This document shows, piece by piece, positions 46,791 through 55,014 of a stretch of DNA of 64,000 nucleotides. Below the pieces are notes generated by a model. The model worked only from the letters and a program-made list of their open reading frames with translations, was not told the DNA's origin and did no database searches. The position numbers and the translations under genes are program-made. Every line of letters starts with the position of its first letter. Position 1 is the stretch's first letter. Origin of the DNA: Hyunsoonleella jejuensis (GTDB lineage: Bacteria; Bacteroidota; Bacteroidia; Flavobacteriales; Flavobacteriaceae); NCBI RefSeq assembly GCF_900111025.1, contig NZ_FOFN01000002.1, positions 558,001 through 622,000 on the forward strand, read 5' to 3'.

Positions 46791-47777
46791 ATGAAAAAGT
46801 CAGTTCTATTTTTAGCGACATTATTCACAATGTTAGCTGCTATTGCAAGCGGTTTTTCACAAGAGGATAATCTTGCTACCAGTACTCCAGATGAATTTAA
46901 TACTTTGGTAAACTATCTGGAAAGTAATACTCAATTTATTAAAGGTGAATTCCCATTAATTACTGCCGATGAGCTTAGGAAAAATTTTAAAAACCCTAAA
47001 TACCAAATTGTTGATATAAGGACCGACAGTTGGTTCGAATATGGGCATATTAAAAATGCCGCTAACGTTCCTGCTGGCGAACTCCTAAATTATTTTGAAA
47101 CTAGCATAAACCCAGCAGATTTTGATAAAATAGTTTTAATATGCTATTCTGGTCAATCGGCTGCATACTATTCTGCTTTATTGCGACTAGCCGGATTTGA
47201 TAATGTGTACAGTCTGAAATGGGGAATGAGCTCTTGGAGAGAAGATTTCGCAAATAATGCATGGACCAAGAATACAAAAAACTCATTTGCAGAACAACTT
47301 GAAACAACAGTACATACAAAACCTGCAACAGGTAATCATCCTGTTTTAGCTACTGGAAAAACAGAAGCTAAAGCGATTCTTAAAACCCGATTAGAAGAAC
47401 TATTTGCTAAACCTTATAAAGATTTTATATTAAAACCAGACGCTGTATTTACAACTCCTAGCGATTACTTCATTGTAAATTATAATAATGAAGAAGTATA
47501 TAATAACGGACATATTCCTGGAGCTATTCATTACAAACCAGGATCTTCCTTACTCGTTGACACAGATCTCACCTCACTACCTATCAACAAGAAGATTGCC
47601 CTATACACCTCTACAGGACAGGAAGCAGCTTACCTAGTAGCATATCTAAGTGTTTTAGGGTATGATATGGGTAACATAGCTTATGGCGAAAATGGATTTA
47701 TGAACGAAATCCTTAAAACCAAAGGTTGGGACGCATTTTCTGAAAAAGAAATTAACATGTTCCCCGTAATAGAATAA
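46791..47777 (+). CDS. Exported tandem rhodanese, one active and one inactive domain
   Basis: A 328-residue protein with a cleavable signal peptide (to about residue 24). The first rhodanese domain (about 55-155) has the active loop LICYSGQSAAY with C118. The second (about 205-310) has LYTSTGQEAAY with Thr273 at the catalytic position, so it is probably not a sulfurtransferase. The protein would act in the periplasm on polysulfide or thiosulfate sulfane sulfur, as the Wolinella Sud protein does. It heads the second operon of the island. Confidence 0.88.
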   Translation: MKKSVLFLATLFTMLAAIASGFSQEDNLATSTPDEFNTLVNYLESNTQFIKGEFPLITADELRKNFKNPKYQIVDIRTDSWFEYGHIKNAANVPAGELLNYFETSINPADFDKIVLICYSGQSAAYYSALLRLAGFDNVYSLKWGMSSWREDFANNAWTKNTKNSFAEQLETTVHTKPATGNHPVLATGKTEAKAILKTRLEELFAKPYKDFILKPDAVFTTPSDYFIVNYNNEEVYNNGHIPGAIHYKPGSSLLVDTDLTSLPINKKIALYTSTGQEAAYLVAYLSVLGYDMGNIAYGENGFMNEILKTKGWDAFSEKEINMFPVIE

Positions 47778-47804
47778 CAACCCAATACCATAAAACATAT
47801 AATC

Positions 47805-48821
47805 ATGAAAAAATTAGCATTATTATTAATCGGATTATTATTAGTTCCTGCTCTATTTCTAACTTCATGTGACAGAGGAGACGATCTTGATGACAACGGT
47901 TCAGTTGCCACACCAGCATTTACACTTTTAAAAGAGTACATGACTCAAAACAACTTAGATATAGGCAATGTTCTTACAAACACAAATAATCAAAAATTTG
48001 TGGTCGGTGCTCCAGCAGCGGCAGATCTTCAAACCTTCCTTGACACATATTACATCATGGATATACGAAGTAATGCAGACTTTTTAAATGCACATATTGA
48101 AGGTGCGAATAATGTAGCGTTCTCTGATATTCTCACTACTGCTGCAACCACTAGCAAACCAATTTTGGTTGTTTGCTATACTGGTCAAACAGCTTGTTAT
48201 GCTACAGCCTTGTTACGACTTTATGGCTACCCTAGTACAAGATCTCTTAAATGGGGGATGTCTGGGTGGAACGCTTTAACTGCAGGACCATGGAACGGTA
48301 AGATAGGTTCAAAACTTGCAGATGGACATAATAATTGGACACATCAGGGTGCTCCAGCAACATTAGTATTTGATAATCCAACAATTTCAACAACATTAAC
48401 AGATGGTGAAGCAATCCTTAAGCAACGCGTAGAAGCTTTAGTTGCTGCAGGATTTGGTTCGGTTACAGTAAGCGGATCTGATGTGCTAAACAATCCATCT
48501 CAGTACTTTATCAATAATTATTTTAGCGAAGCAGATTATTCAGGTTTCGGACATATTAATGGCGCCTACAGAATACTTCCATTAACCCTAGGAGATGATT
48601 CTTATTTAGGCCTAGACCCAGATCCTAATGCTAAGGTTGTTACCTATTGTTATACCGGTCAAACTTCCGCAGTAATGACCGCTTGCTTAAGAGTTTTAGG
48701 TTACGATGCGTACACCATGACATTCGGTATGAATGGTATTTTCAACACCAATCCTTCATGGAAAACAAACCAATGGGGAGGCGATTCAAATCCTAAAAAT
48801 TTACCAGTTATTACCAATTAA
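47805..48821 (+). CDS. Tandem rhodanese lipoprotein, both domains with catalytic Cys
   Basis: A 338-residue lipoprotein with lipobox FLTSCD (lipidated C22). Both rhodanese domains have the CYTGQT active loop, with C124 and C282. It is a paralogue of the preceding gene product but with two active sites, and it is membrane-tethered. It would transfer sulfane sulfur in the periplasm or at the outer membrane. It is separated by 27 bp from the preceding gene and followed by a porin gene after 20 bp. Confidence 0.88.
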   Translation: MKKLALLLIGLLLVPALFLTSCDRGDDLDDNGSVATPAFTLLKEYMTQNNLDIGNVLTNTNNQKFVVGAPAAADLQTFLDTYYIMDIRSNADFLNAHIEGANNVAFSDILTTAATTSKPILVVCYTGQTACYATALLRLYGYPSTRSLKWGMSGWNALTAGPWNGKIGSKLADGHNNWTHQGAPATLVFDNPTISTTLTDGEAILKQRVEALVAAGFGSVTVSGSDVLNNPSQYFINNYFSEADYSGFGHINGAYRILPLTLGDDSYLGLDPDPNAKVVTYCYTGQTSAVMTACLRVLGYDAYTMTFGMNGIFNTNPSWKTNQWGGDSNPKNLPVITN

Positions 48822-48841
48822 TAGGCCCTAACATAAAAGAT

Positions 48842-49894
48842 ATGAAAAGCATTTATAAATTGCTCATTTTAGCCCTGTTATTTAATACAAATGCAGTGCT
48901 CTCTCAAGGTTGCGATATAGATGATCCTACAAGCAGTGATGCTGAAGGCAATACACCAAATATTAAATTATTTGGTTATCTGCAACCAGAATATAATTAT
49001 AATTTTACAGATGGCGATCAGGACAATACCATAAGATTCAGGCGCGCCCGTTTAGGTGTAAGAGGTAAAGTGCTAAATGACTTTTCTTACTACTTTATGT
49101 TTGAAGCAAGTCCGTTTATAGGTGGCACTGCAGATACGTACTTAATGGATGCCTTTGTAACCTATGAGGCCGATAACTGGGCTCGTATCTCCGTTGGTAC
49201 ATTCAAGCAGCCCTTTAGTTTAGATGTTGCTACACCTTGTCACATGATCAGGACCATAGAACGTTCTGTGGTAGCCGATCAATTGGTGGCACCTCAGCGG
49301 GACTTTGGTTTAGCAGTCTTCGGTGGTAACAAATTCAATAAGCTAAATTATTCAGTTGCTATTATGAATGGTACAGGCCTTAACCAAGGTGATAACAATA
49401 CCAAGAAAGATATTATGGGTAGAGCTACCTATAAAATTACTAAATATCTAACTGTGGGAGGTAGTTTTAGATTTGGTCACCCAATACCAAATAACAATGA
49501 GGATCATCGATCATCTTATGGTGGTGAATTATTGTTAGAATTGGACAAATTGAGAGTTCAGGCTGAATATATTTATGATGAAGGTGCCTATTTCGCAGGT
49601 GCAGCAGGTGGCTGCGGTACTACACCAATAGCATTAGGTGAAAAGCGAGATGGAGCCTATATGTTGGCTACATACGCCGTAAATGAAAAATTCGAACCCG
49701 TTTTAAAATATGAATATTTTGATCCAGATATAGACATGAAGAACAATATTGGTTATTTGGAAAGGATGACTGTAGGATTTAACTACTTTGTGAATAACAA
49801 AGTAAGATTTCAATTAAACTATCTTGCCAATATTGAAACGGTTGCTAATGTAAACAACGACCAATTATTAGCTCAAGTACAAATTAAGTTTTAG
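48842..49894 (+). CDS. OprP/OprO-type outer-membrane porin of the sulfur island
   Basis: A 350-residue outer-membrane beta-barrel with a signal peptide (to about residue 21). It has the family opening KLFGYLQPEYNYNF, RFRRARLGVRGKV and TFKQPFSLDVATP, and it ends with a C-terminal aromatic (QVQIKF). Anion-selective porins of this family let phosphate or other oxyanions through. Here passage of thiosulfate or another sulfur oxyanion is a reasonable inference. It is last in the rhodanese operon and followed by a terminator. Confidence 0.85.
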   Translation: MKSIYKLLILALLFNTNAVLSQGCDIDDPTSSDAEGNTPNIKLFGYLQPEYNYNFTDGDQDNTIRFRRARLGVRGKVLNDFSYYFMFEASPFIGGTADTYLMDAFVTYEADNWARISVGTFKQPFSLDVATPCHMIRTIERSVVADQLVAPQRDFGLAVFGGNKFNKLNYSVAIMNGTGLNQGDNNTKKDIMGRATYKITKYLTVGGSFRFGHPIPNNNEDHRSSYGGELLLELDKLRVQAEYIYDEGAYFAGAAGGCGTTPIALGEKRDGAYMLATYAVNEKFEPVLKYEYFDPDIDMKNNIGYLERMTVGFNYFVNNKVRFQLNYLANIETVANVNNDQLLAQVQIKF

Positions 49895-49934
49895 TTAGTT
49901 ATTAATTTTCATAACATTTGATTTAAGTCCTTTT

Positions 49935-49970
49935 AAAACACCCCTTTAACTTCTGTTAGAGGGGTTTTTC
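49935..49970 (+). terminator. Terminator after the porin gene
   Basis: ACCCCT pairs with AGGGGT around a 14-base loop and is followed by TTTT. Confidence 0.7.
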
Positions 49971-49983
49971 GTGGATAATTGAT

Positions 49984-49991
49984 TATCTTTG
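49984..49991 (+). promoter_or_regulatory. Putative -7 element of the Crp/Fnr gene
   Basis: TATCTTTG matches TAnnTTTG. It overlaps an in-frame TTG at 49989, which is therefore unlikely to be the start codon. Confidence 0.5.
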
Positions 49992-50015
49992 TATATAACA
50001 ATCCTACCACTAAAA

Positions 50016-50675
50016 ATGAATAGTCAAGAATCCATACTTAGGCAGCAAATCCTCGATTGTTATTCTGAAATTTTCGAAAATGAATTAATAGATGAAATCG
50101 TTAAAGTAGGTTATTTTAACACTATCAAAGATGGCGAACTTTTAATTGATATTGGTAGTGAGCTAACGCATATCCCCCTAATACTAAAAGGTGTAGTAAA
50201 AATTATAAGAAGAGAAAAAAATGGTGAGGAAATAGTGCTTCATTTTTTGGAACGCGGCAGCACCTGTGCCATATCATTTGCTAATTGTATTAACCGTAGA
50301 AAAAGTATTTTTAAGGGTGTTGTGGAAACTACAATGAAAGCTATTTTTTTACCAGTGGAATATATAGATGAATGGTTGGTAAAATATAAATCATGGCGCC
50401 ATTTTATTATTGATAGTTACCATTTTAGATTATTAGAAATGGTAGAATCTATTGACGGTTTAGCATTTATGAAAATGGATGAAAGAACATTAAAATTCTT
50501 GTCCGACAAAGTAAAAATTAACAATAATGCTGATTTAAAAATAACACATCAAGAAATTGCCGATGATTTAAATACGTCTAGAGTTGTAATTACAAGAATA
50601 CTGAAACAATTACACGATGAAAAAAAAATCTATTCAACTAGAAATAAAATTAGAGTCTTAGAGTTACTTGATTAA
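50016..50675 (+). CDS. Crp/Fnr-family regulator of the sulfur island
   Basis: A 219-residue regulator with an N-terminal cyclic-nucleotide-binding-like domain and a C-terminal winged helix (ITHQEIADDLNTSRVVITRILKQL). It lacks the N-terminal FNR cluster cysteines. It has C15, and C84 and C91 in GSTCAISFANCINRR near the effector pocket, which could sense a thiol or sulfane-sulfur species. The ATG at 50016 is chosen over an upstream TTG that overlaps the promoter. It is probably the protein that binds the palindromes in the two control regions of the island. Confidence 0.88.
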   Translation: MNSQESILRQQILDCYSEIFENELIDEIVKVGYFNTIKDGELLIDIGSELTHIPLILKGVVKIIRREKNGEEIVLHFLERGSTCAISFANCINRRKSIFKGVVETTMKAIFLPVEYIDEWLVKYKSWRHFIIDSYHFRLLEMVESIDGLAFMKMDERTLKFLSDKVKINNNADLKITHQEIADDLNTSRVVITRILKQLHDEKKIYSTRNKIRVLELLD

Positions 50676-50756
50676 TTTCACCTTCTTTTCCTTCACAACA
50701 CGCCTTCATAACCCCATTTAATTTGAGTCAAAATCGTTATATTTAACAAAGCATAA

Positions 50757-51070
50757 CACGTTGTAGATGCAGGTTTTGCATCAAAAATTGGGTATTTTTT
50801 ATGACGTGGAAAATGATTTTTGGCAAAGAGTTCTGGCGATGCCAAAAAATAGCCCTCAATACAATCTTTGATGAATTGTTCTTCGCTAAATTGTAGAAAC
50901 CACTGGCCTGAGTGGAATCTACGAAATACAATTTTTTGTTAAGCTTTAGAATATTCCATTAATGATTTGGAAAATCAACAGTAATTAAATTCCTCTAGTT
51001 GTGTAAAATAAAATTTTTGAGCATTTCTCGGGAAAACACCCGCAACAATAGTATTGGCAACAATCGCTTC
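50757..51070 (-). pseudogene. Decayed transglutaminase-like gene
   Basis: A remnant of the gene at 36296-37333. On the minus strand it begins with GTG in place of ATG, followed by KRLLPILLL, and then a deletion of more than 100 residues with frameshifts. A recognisable block FVDSTQASGFYNLA matches FADTTQASGFYNLD of the intact protein. It keeps the gene order and strand of the intact pair. Confidence 0.8.
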
Positions 51071-51084
51071 ACTGAAAATTAAGT

Positions 51085-51379
51085 TGTATTAAGACTTTTT
51101 AGAGTAAAAACTTCATTATCTTCAACTTCTCACATTAAGTCATGATCTACTTAAATTTTTGAGATTTCATAGTAGTATGTAATCGAGATGATTTAAAATG
51201 CCACAGGAATTTTCTTTTTTGCTTTGTAAATAATCTAACAATGCTTTGTCAGGTATGTGCCTGAAATCAATCACTTCTTTTTCACATAAGTTACTGAATC
51301 CTCCAGCTGTTGTTTGTTCAAAGGTACTGAATTGCTCTGAGCACGGGTTACTAATCAAGATAATAGAATTTGTTTTCAT
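51085..51379 (-). pseudogene. Decayed regulatory-domain protein gene
   Basis: A remnant of the gene at 37350-37991. The first 62 codons are intact and close to the original: EKEVIDFRHIPDKALLDYLQ differs from the intact QKEVIDFRHMPDKALLDYLQ only at the first residue and at an Ile/Met position. One of the Cys ligands is Ser here. The frame then stops, the transmembrane and beta-sandwich codons are deleted, and a fragment matching the original 3-prime end follows. The remaining bases of the 50676-51611 gap hold no gene. Confidence 0.85.
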
Positions 51380-51511
51380 AATGTTTAAATTTTATGGTTA
51401 TCTCGAATCTAGAAATAAGAAATACTGCAGACTATTTAGATATATTCTGGTTGACATTTGAATGAGCTACGTATGCTTTTGGATTAGTTTAAGTTTTTTT
51501 GGACAAAAAAA

Positions 51512-51534
51512 GAATCCCGCCAAAAGCGGGATTC
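51512..51534 (-). terminator. Terminator of the nitrate-operon porin gene
   Basis: GAATCCCGC and GCGGGATTC form a 9-bp GC-rich stem with a 5-base loop. A T-run follows on the minus strand. Confidence 0.9.
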
Positions 51535-51567
51535 AAAAATTGGAATATCAAACTAATTAACACTTTG

Positions 51568-51603
51568 TATTATGAAAATTATTTCCAATTCATTTTCATA
51601 ATA
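51568..51603. repeat. AT-rich 12-bp inverted repeat
   Basis: TATTATGAAAAT and ATTTTCATAATA are perfect complements separated by 12 bases, directly after the porin stop codon. It may protect the 3-prime end or act as an upstream part of the terminator. Confidence 0.6.
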
Positions 51604-51611
51604 TTATCTAT

Positions 51612-52853
51612 TTACTTTGCTGTATTTAAAAATTTAGGCTTAATCACTAACATTGCCCAAGCCCAGTTTTGAGTGTCCTTTACTCCTGGAATGTCCGCCA
51701 CATCACTTGGCTCAAAGAAATGAGAATAACCACCTACTAATGTAAATTCCTTAAATTTCTTAGCTAACACAATATCAATTTCAGATCCTAAATCGTTCCC
51801 CATACCATCAAGGTCTGATTGTTCAGTAAAGTAATGTCCTGCAACTGTAAGTGCTACACCTGAGATTTTAGTTTTATAGGATAACTGAAAATCATTTAAA
51901 CCACCCGCATTGCCATGATTACCAACATAAAATCTATCAATTAAGCCATTAAATGCATGGTTTGTTCCGTATAGTGGGAAGAATGCAGCAGACTCACTAT
52001 TTCTTCCTGAAATACGCTCTACGGTTGCAATAAGAGCACTTTTATCACTTAGTTTGTAGGCAGCAGCTAAACTGGCTAAGTATGCACCTTTAACATCTAC
52101 ACCGCCTAGTCGCTCTCCTTCTTGAATAAACAAGTTAGAGGTTAACGTTAAAGCGCCTAATTTATAATCTGCATGTATACCTGCCGTAATTAAGCTAGAT
52201 TTATTAGATCCATCTACGTTAGAATCTTGAAAGGTATTTACCAATCCTAAGAAGGACACATTAAGCTTTTCACCGTTGCTATTGGCTCTTACAAAAACCA
52301 TATCTCTATAAGAGAATAAGGCTGAAGTATTGTAAACTTCGTCTAGTGTAGTATTTAAAGCACCACCAATATCTAAACTCAATTTATTTTTCTTGTACTT
52401 ATATACAGCCGCATCGTGCGTGCGTGCTTGTTGTGCCCATCCTAAACCACCAAGAATTCTTTGATCATCATAAGATAGTGGCTGACGCCCTAATTTTAAG
52501 CTAGAAGATGTGCCCAACTTTAAATTGGCCCAAGCCTCTTGTACTCTAAAATTTCCATTTCCATTTGTTGCTATTTGTGGTCTATCACCAAAGGCAAACA
52601 CTTCTTGAAAACTAGTGTATACTGTATAGGTTTCGGCTTTATATTTAGCTATTAAAGCTGCTCTTACCGTGGTTCTTAAAAAACCTTCATCGGCATCTGT
52701 AGCTGTTTGTGCAGGAAAAGTGCCTCCTGTAAAATTTCCGCCGTTTCCAAAATATTCGCTACGTGGTCTAAATTCCCCTTCTAAGGTAAACTGTGCTTGC
52801 GCTAATTGAACCATCAATGCCATCAAGCCTATTAAAACATATTGCTTTCTCAT
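51612..52853 (-). CDS. Alginate-export-like outer-membrane porin of the nitrate operon
   Basis: A 413-residue outer-membrane beta-barrel with a signal peptide ending LAQAQF. It has EFRPRSEYFGNG, the block VQEAWANLKLGTSSSLKLGRQPLSYDDQRILGG, and FTLVGGYSHFFEPS near the end, typical of the alginate_exp barrel family. The family name reflects the founding member. In this position, after the NrtABCD-type genes, the likely cargo is nitrate or nitrite. A 147-bp gap separates it from the ATPase gene, so it may also have its own promoter. Confidence 0.82.
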   Translation of the reverse strand: MRKQYVLIGLMALMVQLAQAQFTLEGEFRPRSEYFGNGGNFTGGTFPAQTATDADEGFLRTTVRAALIAKYKAETYTVYTSFQEVFAFGDRPQIATNGNGNFRVQEAWANLKLGTSSSLKLGRQPLSYDDQRILGGLGWAQQARTHDAAVYKYKKNKLSLDIGGALNTTLDEVYNTSALFSYRDMVFVRANSNGEKLNVSFLGLVNTFQDSNVDGSNKSSLITAGIHADYKLGALTLTSNLFIQEGERLGGVDVKGAYLASLAAAYKLSDKSALIATVERISGRNSESAAFFPLYGTNHAFNGLIDRFYVGNHGNAGGLNDFQLSYKTKISGVALTVAGHYFTEQSDLDGMGNDLGSEIDIVLAKKFKEFTLVGGYSHFFEPSDVADIPGVKDTQNWAWAMLVIKPKFLNTAK

Positions 52854-53000
52854 TTTTTACTTGTTTTTAACGTTTAATTCGTGTTTGAGTTTTTAATTAA
52901 TTGTTTTCGTTTTGGGTTGTACTTTTCCTAGGCTCATGGAACGTGTTAGATTCCACAAACTTTTTTGTTTACTATTTAATTTGCTTATTGGTTTACTTTT

Positions 53001-53828
53001 CTAGTGCTCTAAAAAGTCTATTAAATGTTTTCTGTATTTATAATAATCGTCGTGCTCTAACACGGCTTTTCTTGTTCTTGGTCTTTCAAATTCAATATCC
53101 AAAACATCACCAATTTTTGCTCTGGGGCCGCTGGTCATCATTACCACGCGGTCTGCTAAAAATATCGCCTCATCCACATCATGGGTAATCATTACCGCAG
53201 TAATTTTTTCTTTATTCCAAATCTCTATTAAAATGTCCTGTAATTCGCCACGAGTTAAAGAATCTAGCATCCCGAAAGGCTCGTCTAGTAACAATACTTT
53301 TGGTTTAATAGCAAATGCTCTGGCGATACCTACACGCTGTTGCATTCCTTGTGATAAATCAGAGGCACGTTTATTAAACGCATCTTCTAAACCTACTTTC
53401 TGTAAATAGTATTTTGCAATATCATTGCGTTGTCCTTTTGTAGCATGTGGGAATACTTGATTTACACCCAACATCACGTTCTGTAAAGCGGTCATCCAAG
53501 GCATTAAACTTGGTGCTTGAAATATCACACCTCTATCTGGTCCCGGGCCTTTAATATGTTTCCCTAATACGGAAATGTTTCCTCCAGAAATCGGATTCAA
53601 TCCTGCAATCATAGAAAGCATCGTCGTTTTTCCACACCCAGAATGCCCGATAATAGTAACGAATTCCTCTTTTCTAATTTGAAGATTTAAATGTTCCAAA
53701 ACCACATAGTCTCCTTTTGGTGTCGGGTACACTTTCTTTAAGTCTTTTAAATCAAGCATCACTTCATGCGATGGAAAAATGCCATTATGTGCTGTTGTTT
53801 TAGCTGTGTCTGTAATAATAGTACTCAT
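53001..53828 (-). CDS. Nitrate-type ABC transporter ATPase 2
   Basis: A 275-residue ABC ATPase of the NrtD/SsuB/TauB group. It has Walker A GHSGCGKTT, signature LSQGMQQRVGIARA, Walker B VLLLDEPFGMLD, and ITHDVDEAIFLADRVVMMTSGPRAKIG, the nitrate/taurine-type C-terminus. The frame is open to a TTG at 53858 inside the previous gene. The ATG at 53828, 10 bases after the upstream stop, is preferred. It pairs with the next ATPase to form a heterodimeric motor. Confidence 0.9.
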   Translation of the reverse strand: MSTIITDTAKTTAHNGIFPSHEVMLDLKDLKKVYPTPKGDYVVLEHLNLQIRKEEFVTIIGHSGCGKTTMLSMIAGLNPISGGNISVLGKHIKGPGPDRGVIFQAPSLMPWMTALQNVMLGVNQVFPHATKGQRNDIAKYYLQKVGLEDAFNKRASDLSQGMQQRVGIARAFAIKPKVLLLDEPFGMLDSLTRGELQDILIEIWNKEKITAVMITHDVDEAIFLADRVVMMTSGPRAKIGDVLDIEFERPRTRKAVLEHDDYYKYRKHLIDFLEH

Positions 53829-53838
53829 AACTTGATGC

Positions 53839-54687
53839 TTATCTAAATTGGTTAACAAAATCTTTTGGCGCTAAATCTGGAAGTACAAATTCTTCCGAAG
53901 CTTGCGACTTACGCTCTTCCCCAATATCCATCAAATACTCAATAATGGCATTTCTGGTTTTCTTATAGTTTGGGTTGTCGTTCATTTCAGTTTTATCACG
54001 CGGACGCTCAATATCAATCTTAAACTCAGGCCCTAAGGTTGCATTTGGTCCCGGACGCAACGGAATGATACGATCTGCCATATAAATTCCTTCATCCACA
54101 TCATTGGTAATCAATAAAGCGGTACGCTTATCTTTCCCCCAGATGTTTAAAATTTCATCTTGTAAAGTACCACGTGTTAAAGCATCTAGCGCTCCTAAAG
54201 GCTCATCCATAATAATCATCTCTGGTTTCATCGATAAAGCTCTCGCTACAGACACACGCTGGCGCATACCACCCGATAATTCTTTCGGTCTTTTATTAAT
54301 CGCAGGCGTTAAACCTACCATATCTACATAATCTGCAACAATCTCATTCAACTCTTTTTTGGGCTTTTTCGGGAAAGCTTCTTTCACCGCCATATACACA
54401 TTTTGTCCCACAGTTAACCATGGTAATAAGGAGTAATTCTGAAAAATCACCCCGCGTTCATGACTCGTTCCAACAACCGGTTCACCTTTAAACAACACCT
54501 CACCTTTTGTAGGTTCCAGCAACCCGTTTATCAAGTTCACCAATGTCGTTTTTCCACTTCCCGTAAACCCAACAATCGCTACAAACTCACCCTCTTCTAT
54601 CTCCAAATTAATGTTAGATAGCACCTCGGTAGCGTTCTCGTCATTTCCGTAGGTTTTATAAATATTTTTTAACTCTAAGTATGCCAT
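53839..54687 (-). CDS. Nitrate-type ABC transporter ATPase 1
   Basis: A 282-residue ABC ATPase with Walker A GFTGSGKTT, signature LSGGMRQRVSVARA, Walker B MIIMDEPLGALD and LITNDVDEGIYMADRIIPLRPGP. It is NrtC/NrtD-like but lacks the substrate-binding C-terminal domain of cyanobacterial NrtC. The duplicate ATPase layout (two different ATPases, one permease gene, one binding protein) is typical of nitrate and bicarbonate transporters. Confidence 0.9.
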   Translation of the reverse strand: MAYLELKNIYKTYGNDENATEVLSNINLEIEEGEFVAIVGFTGSGKTTLVNLINGLLEPTKGEVLFKGEPVVGTSHERGVIFQNYSLLPWLTVGQNVYMAVKEAFPKKPKKELNEIVADYVDMVGLTPAINKRPKELSGGMRQRVSVARALSMKPEMIIMDEPLGALDALTRGTLQDEILNIWGKDKRTALLITNDVDEGIYMADRIIPLRPGPNATLGPEFKIDIERPRDKTEMNDNPNYKKTRNAIIEYLMDIGEERKSQASEEFVLPDLAPKDFVNQFR

Positions 54688-55014
54688 CTTCTTAATGTTT
54701 ATTTGTTTATCTGTTTAACTGTTTACACTTACTCGTTCAGCTATTCTAAACGAATCAACGTATAAACAAATCCACTTTTTTAGGGCGTTCCCTCCGTTTC
54801 CATACCTACAAGGTTTTTTAGAAACCTTGCAGGAGTCACTCCGGTCGGGCTTTCCGTTGCAAGTCCTCGCTTCGCCTTTGGGCTCCGCTGTGGGCTTTCC
54901 TCTGCAATCCCTAACGCGGGTCTATCCGCCAATTTTGTGTTTCAACTCTAAGTCTCAGTGTATCCGCAAACTTGCGCAACTTTAAACTTTGAACTTGAAA
55001 CTTTAAACTCATTT
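54688..55014. other. Gap between permease and ATPase genes, filled mainly by a repeat
   Basis: A 327-bp gap inside the presumed nitrate transport operon. It contains GC-rich repeat copy B (54783-54920). No gene is seen. Its presence may lower read-through to the ATPase genes. Confidence 0.6.
54783..54920 (+). repeat. GC-rich dispersed intergenic repeat, copy B
   Basis: It starts GGGCGTTCCC and ends CAATCCCTAACGCGGG, with GGTCGGGCTTTCCG inside, as in copy A. A separate hairpin, CAAGGTTT-N5-AAACCTTG, with flanking CCT/AGG at 54805-54833, interrupts it near the left end. Confidence 0.75.

Noticed and set aside
50730-50755. Sequence resembling a ModE operator (CGTTATAT-N8-GCATAACA)
   Set aside because: The right arm has three mismatches and the nearest genes are decayed remnants, so chance is more likely.
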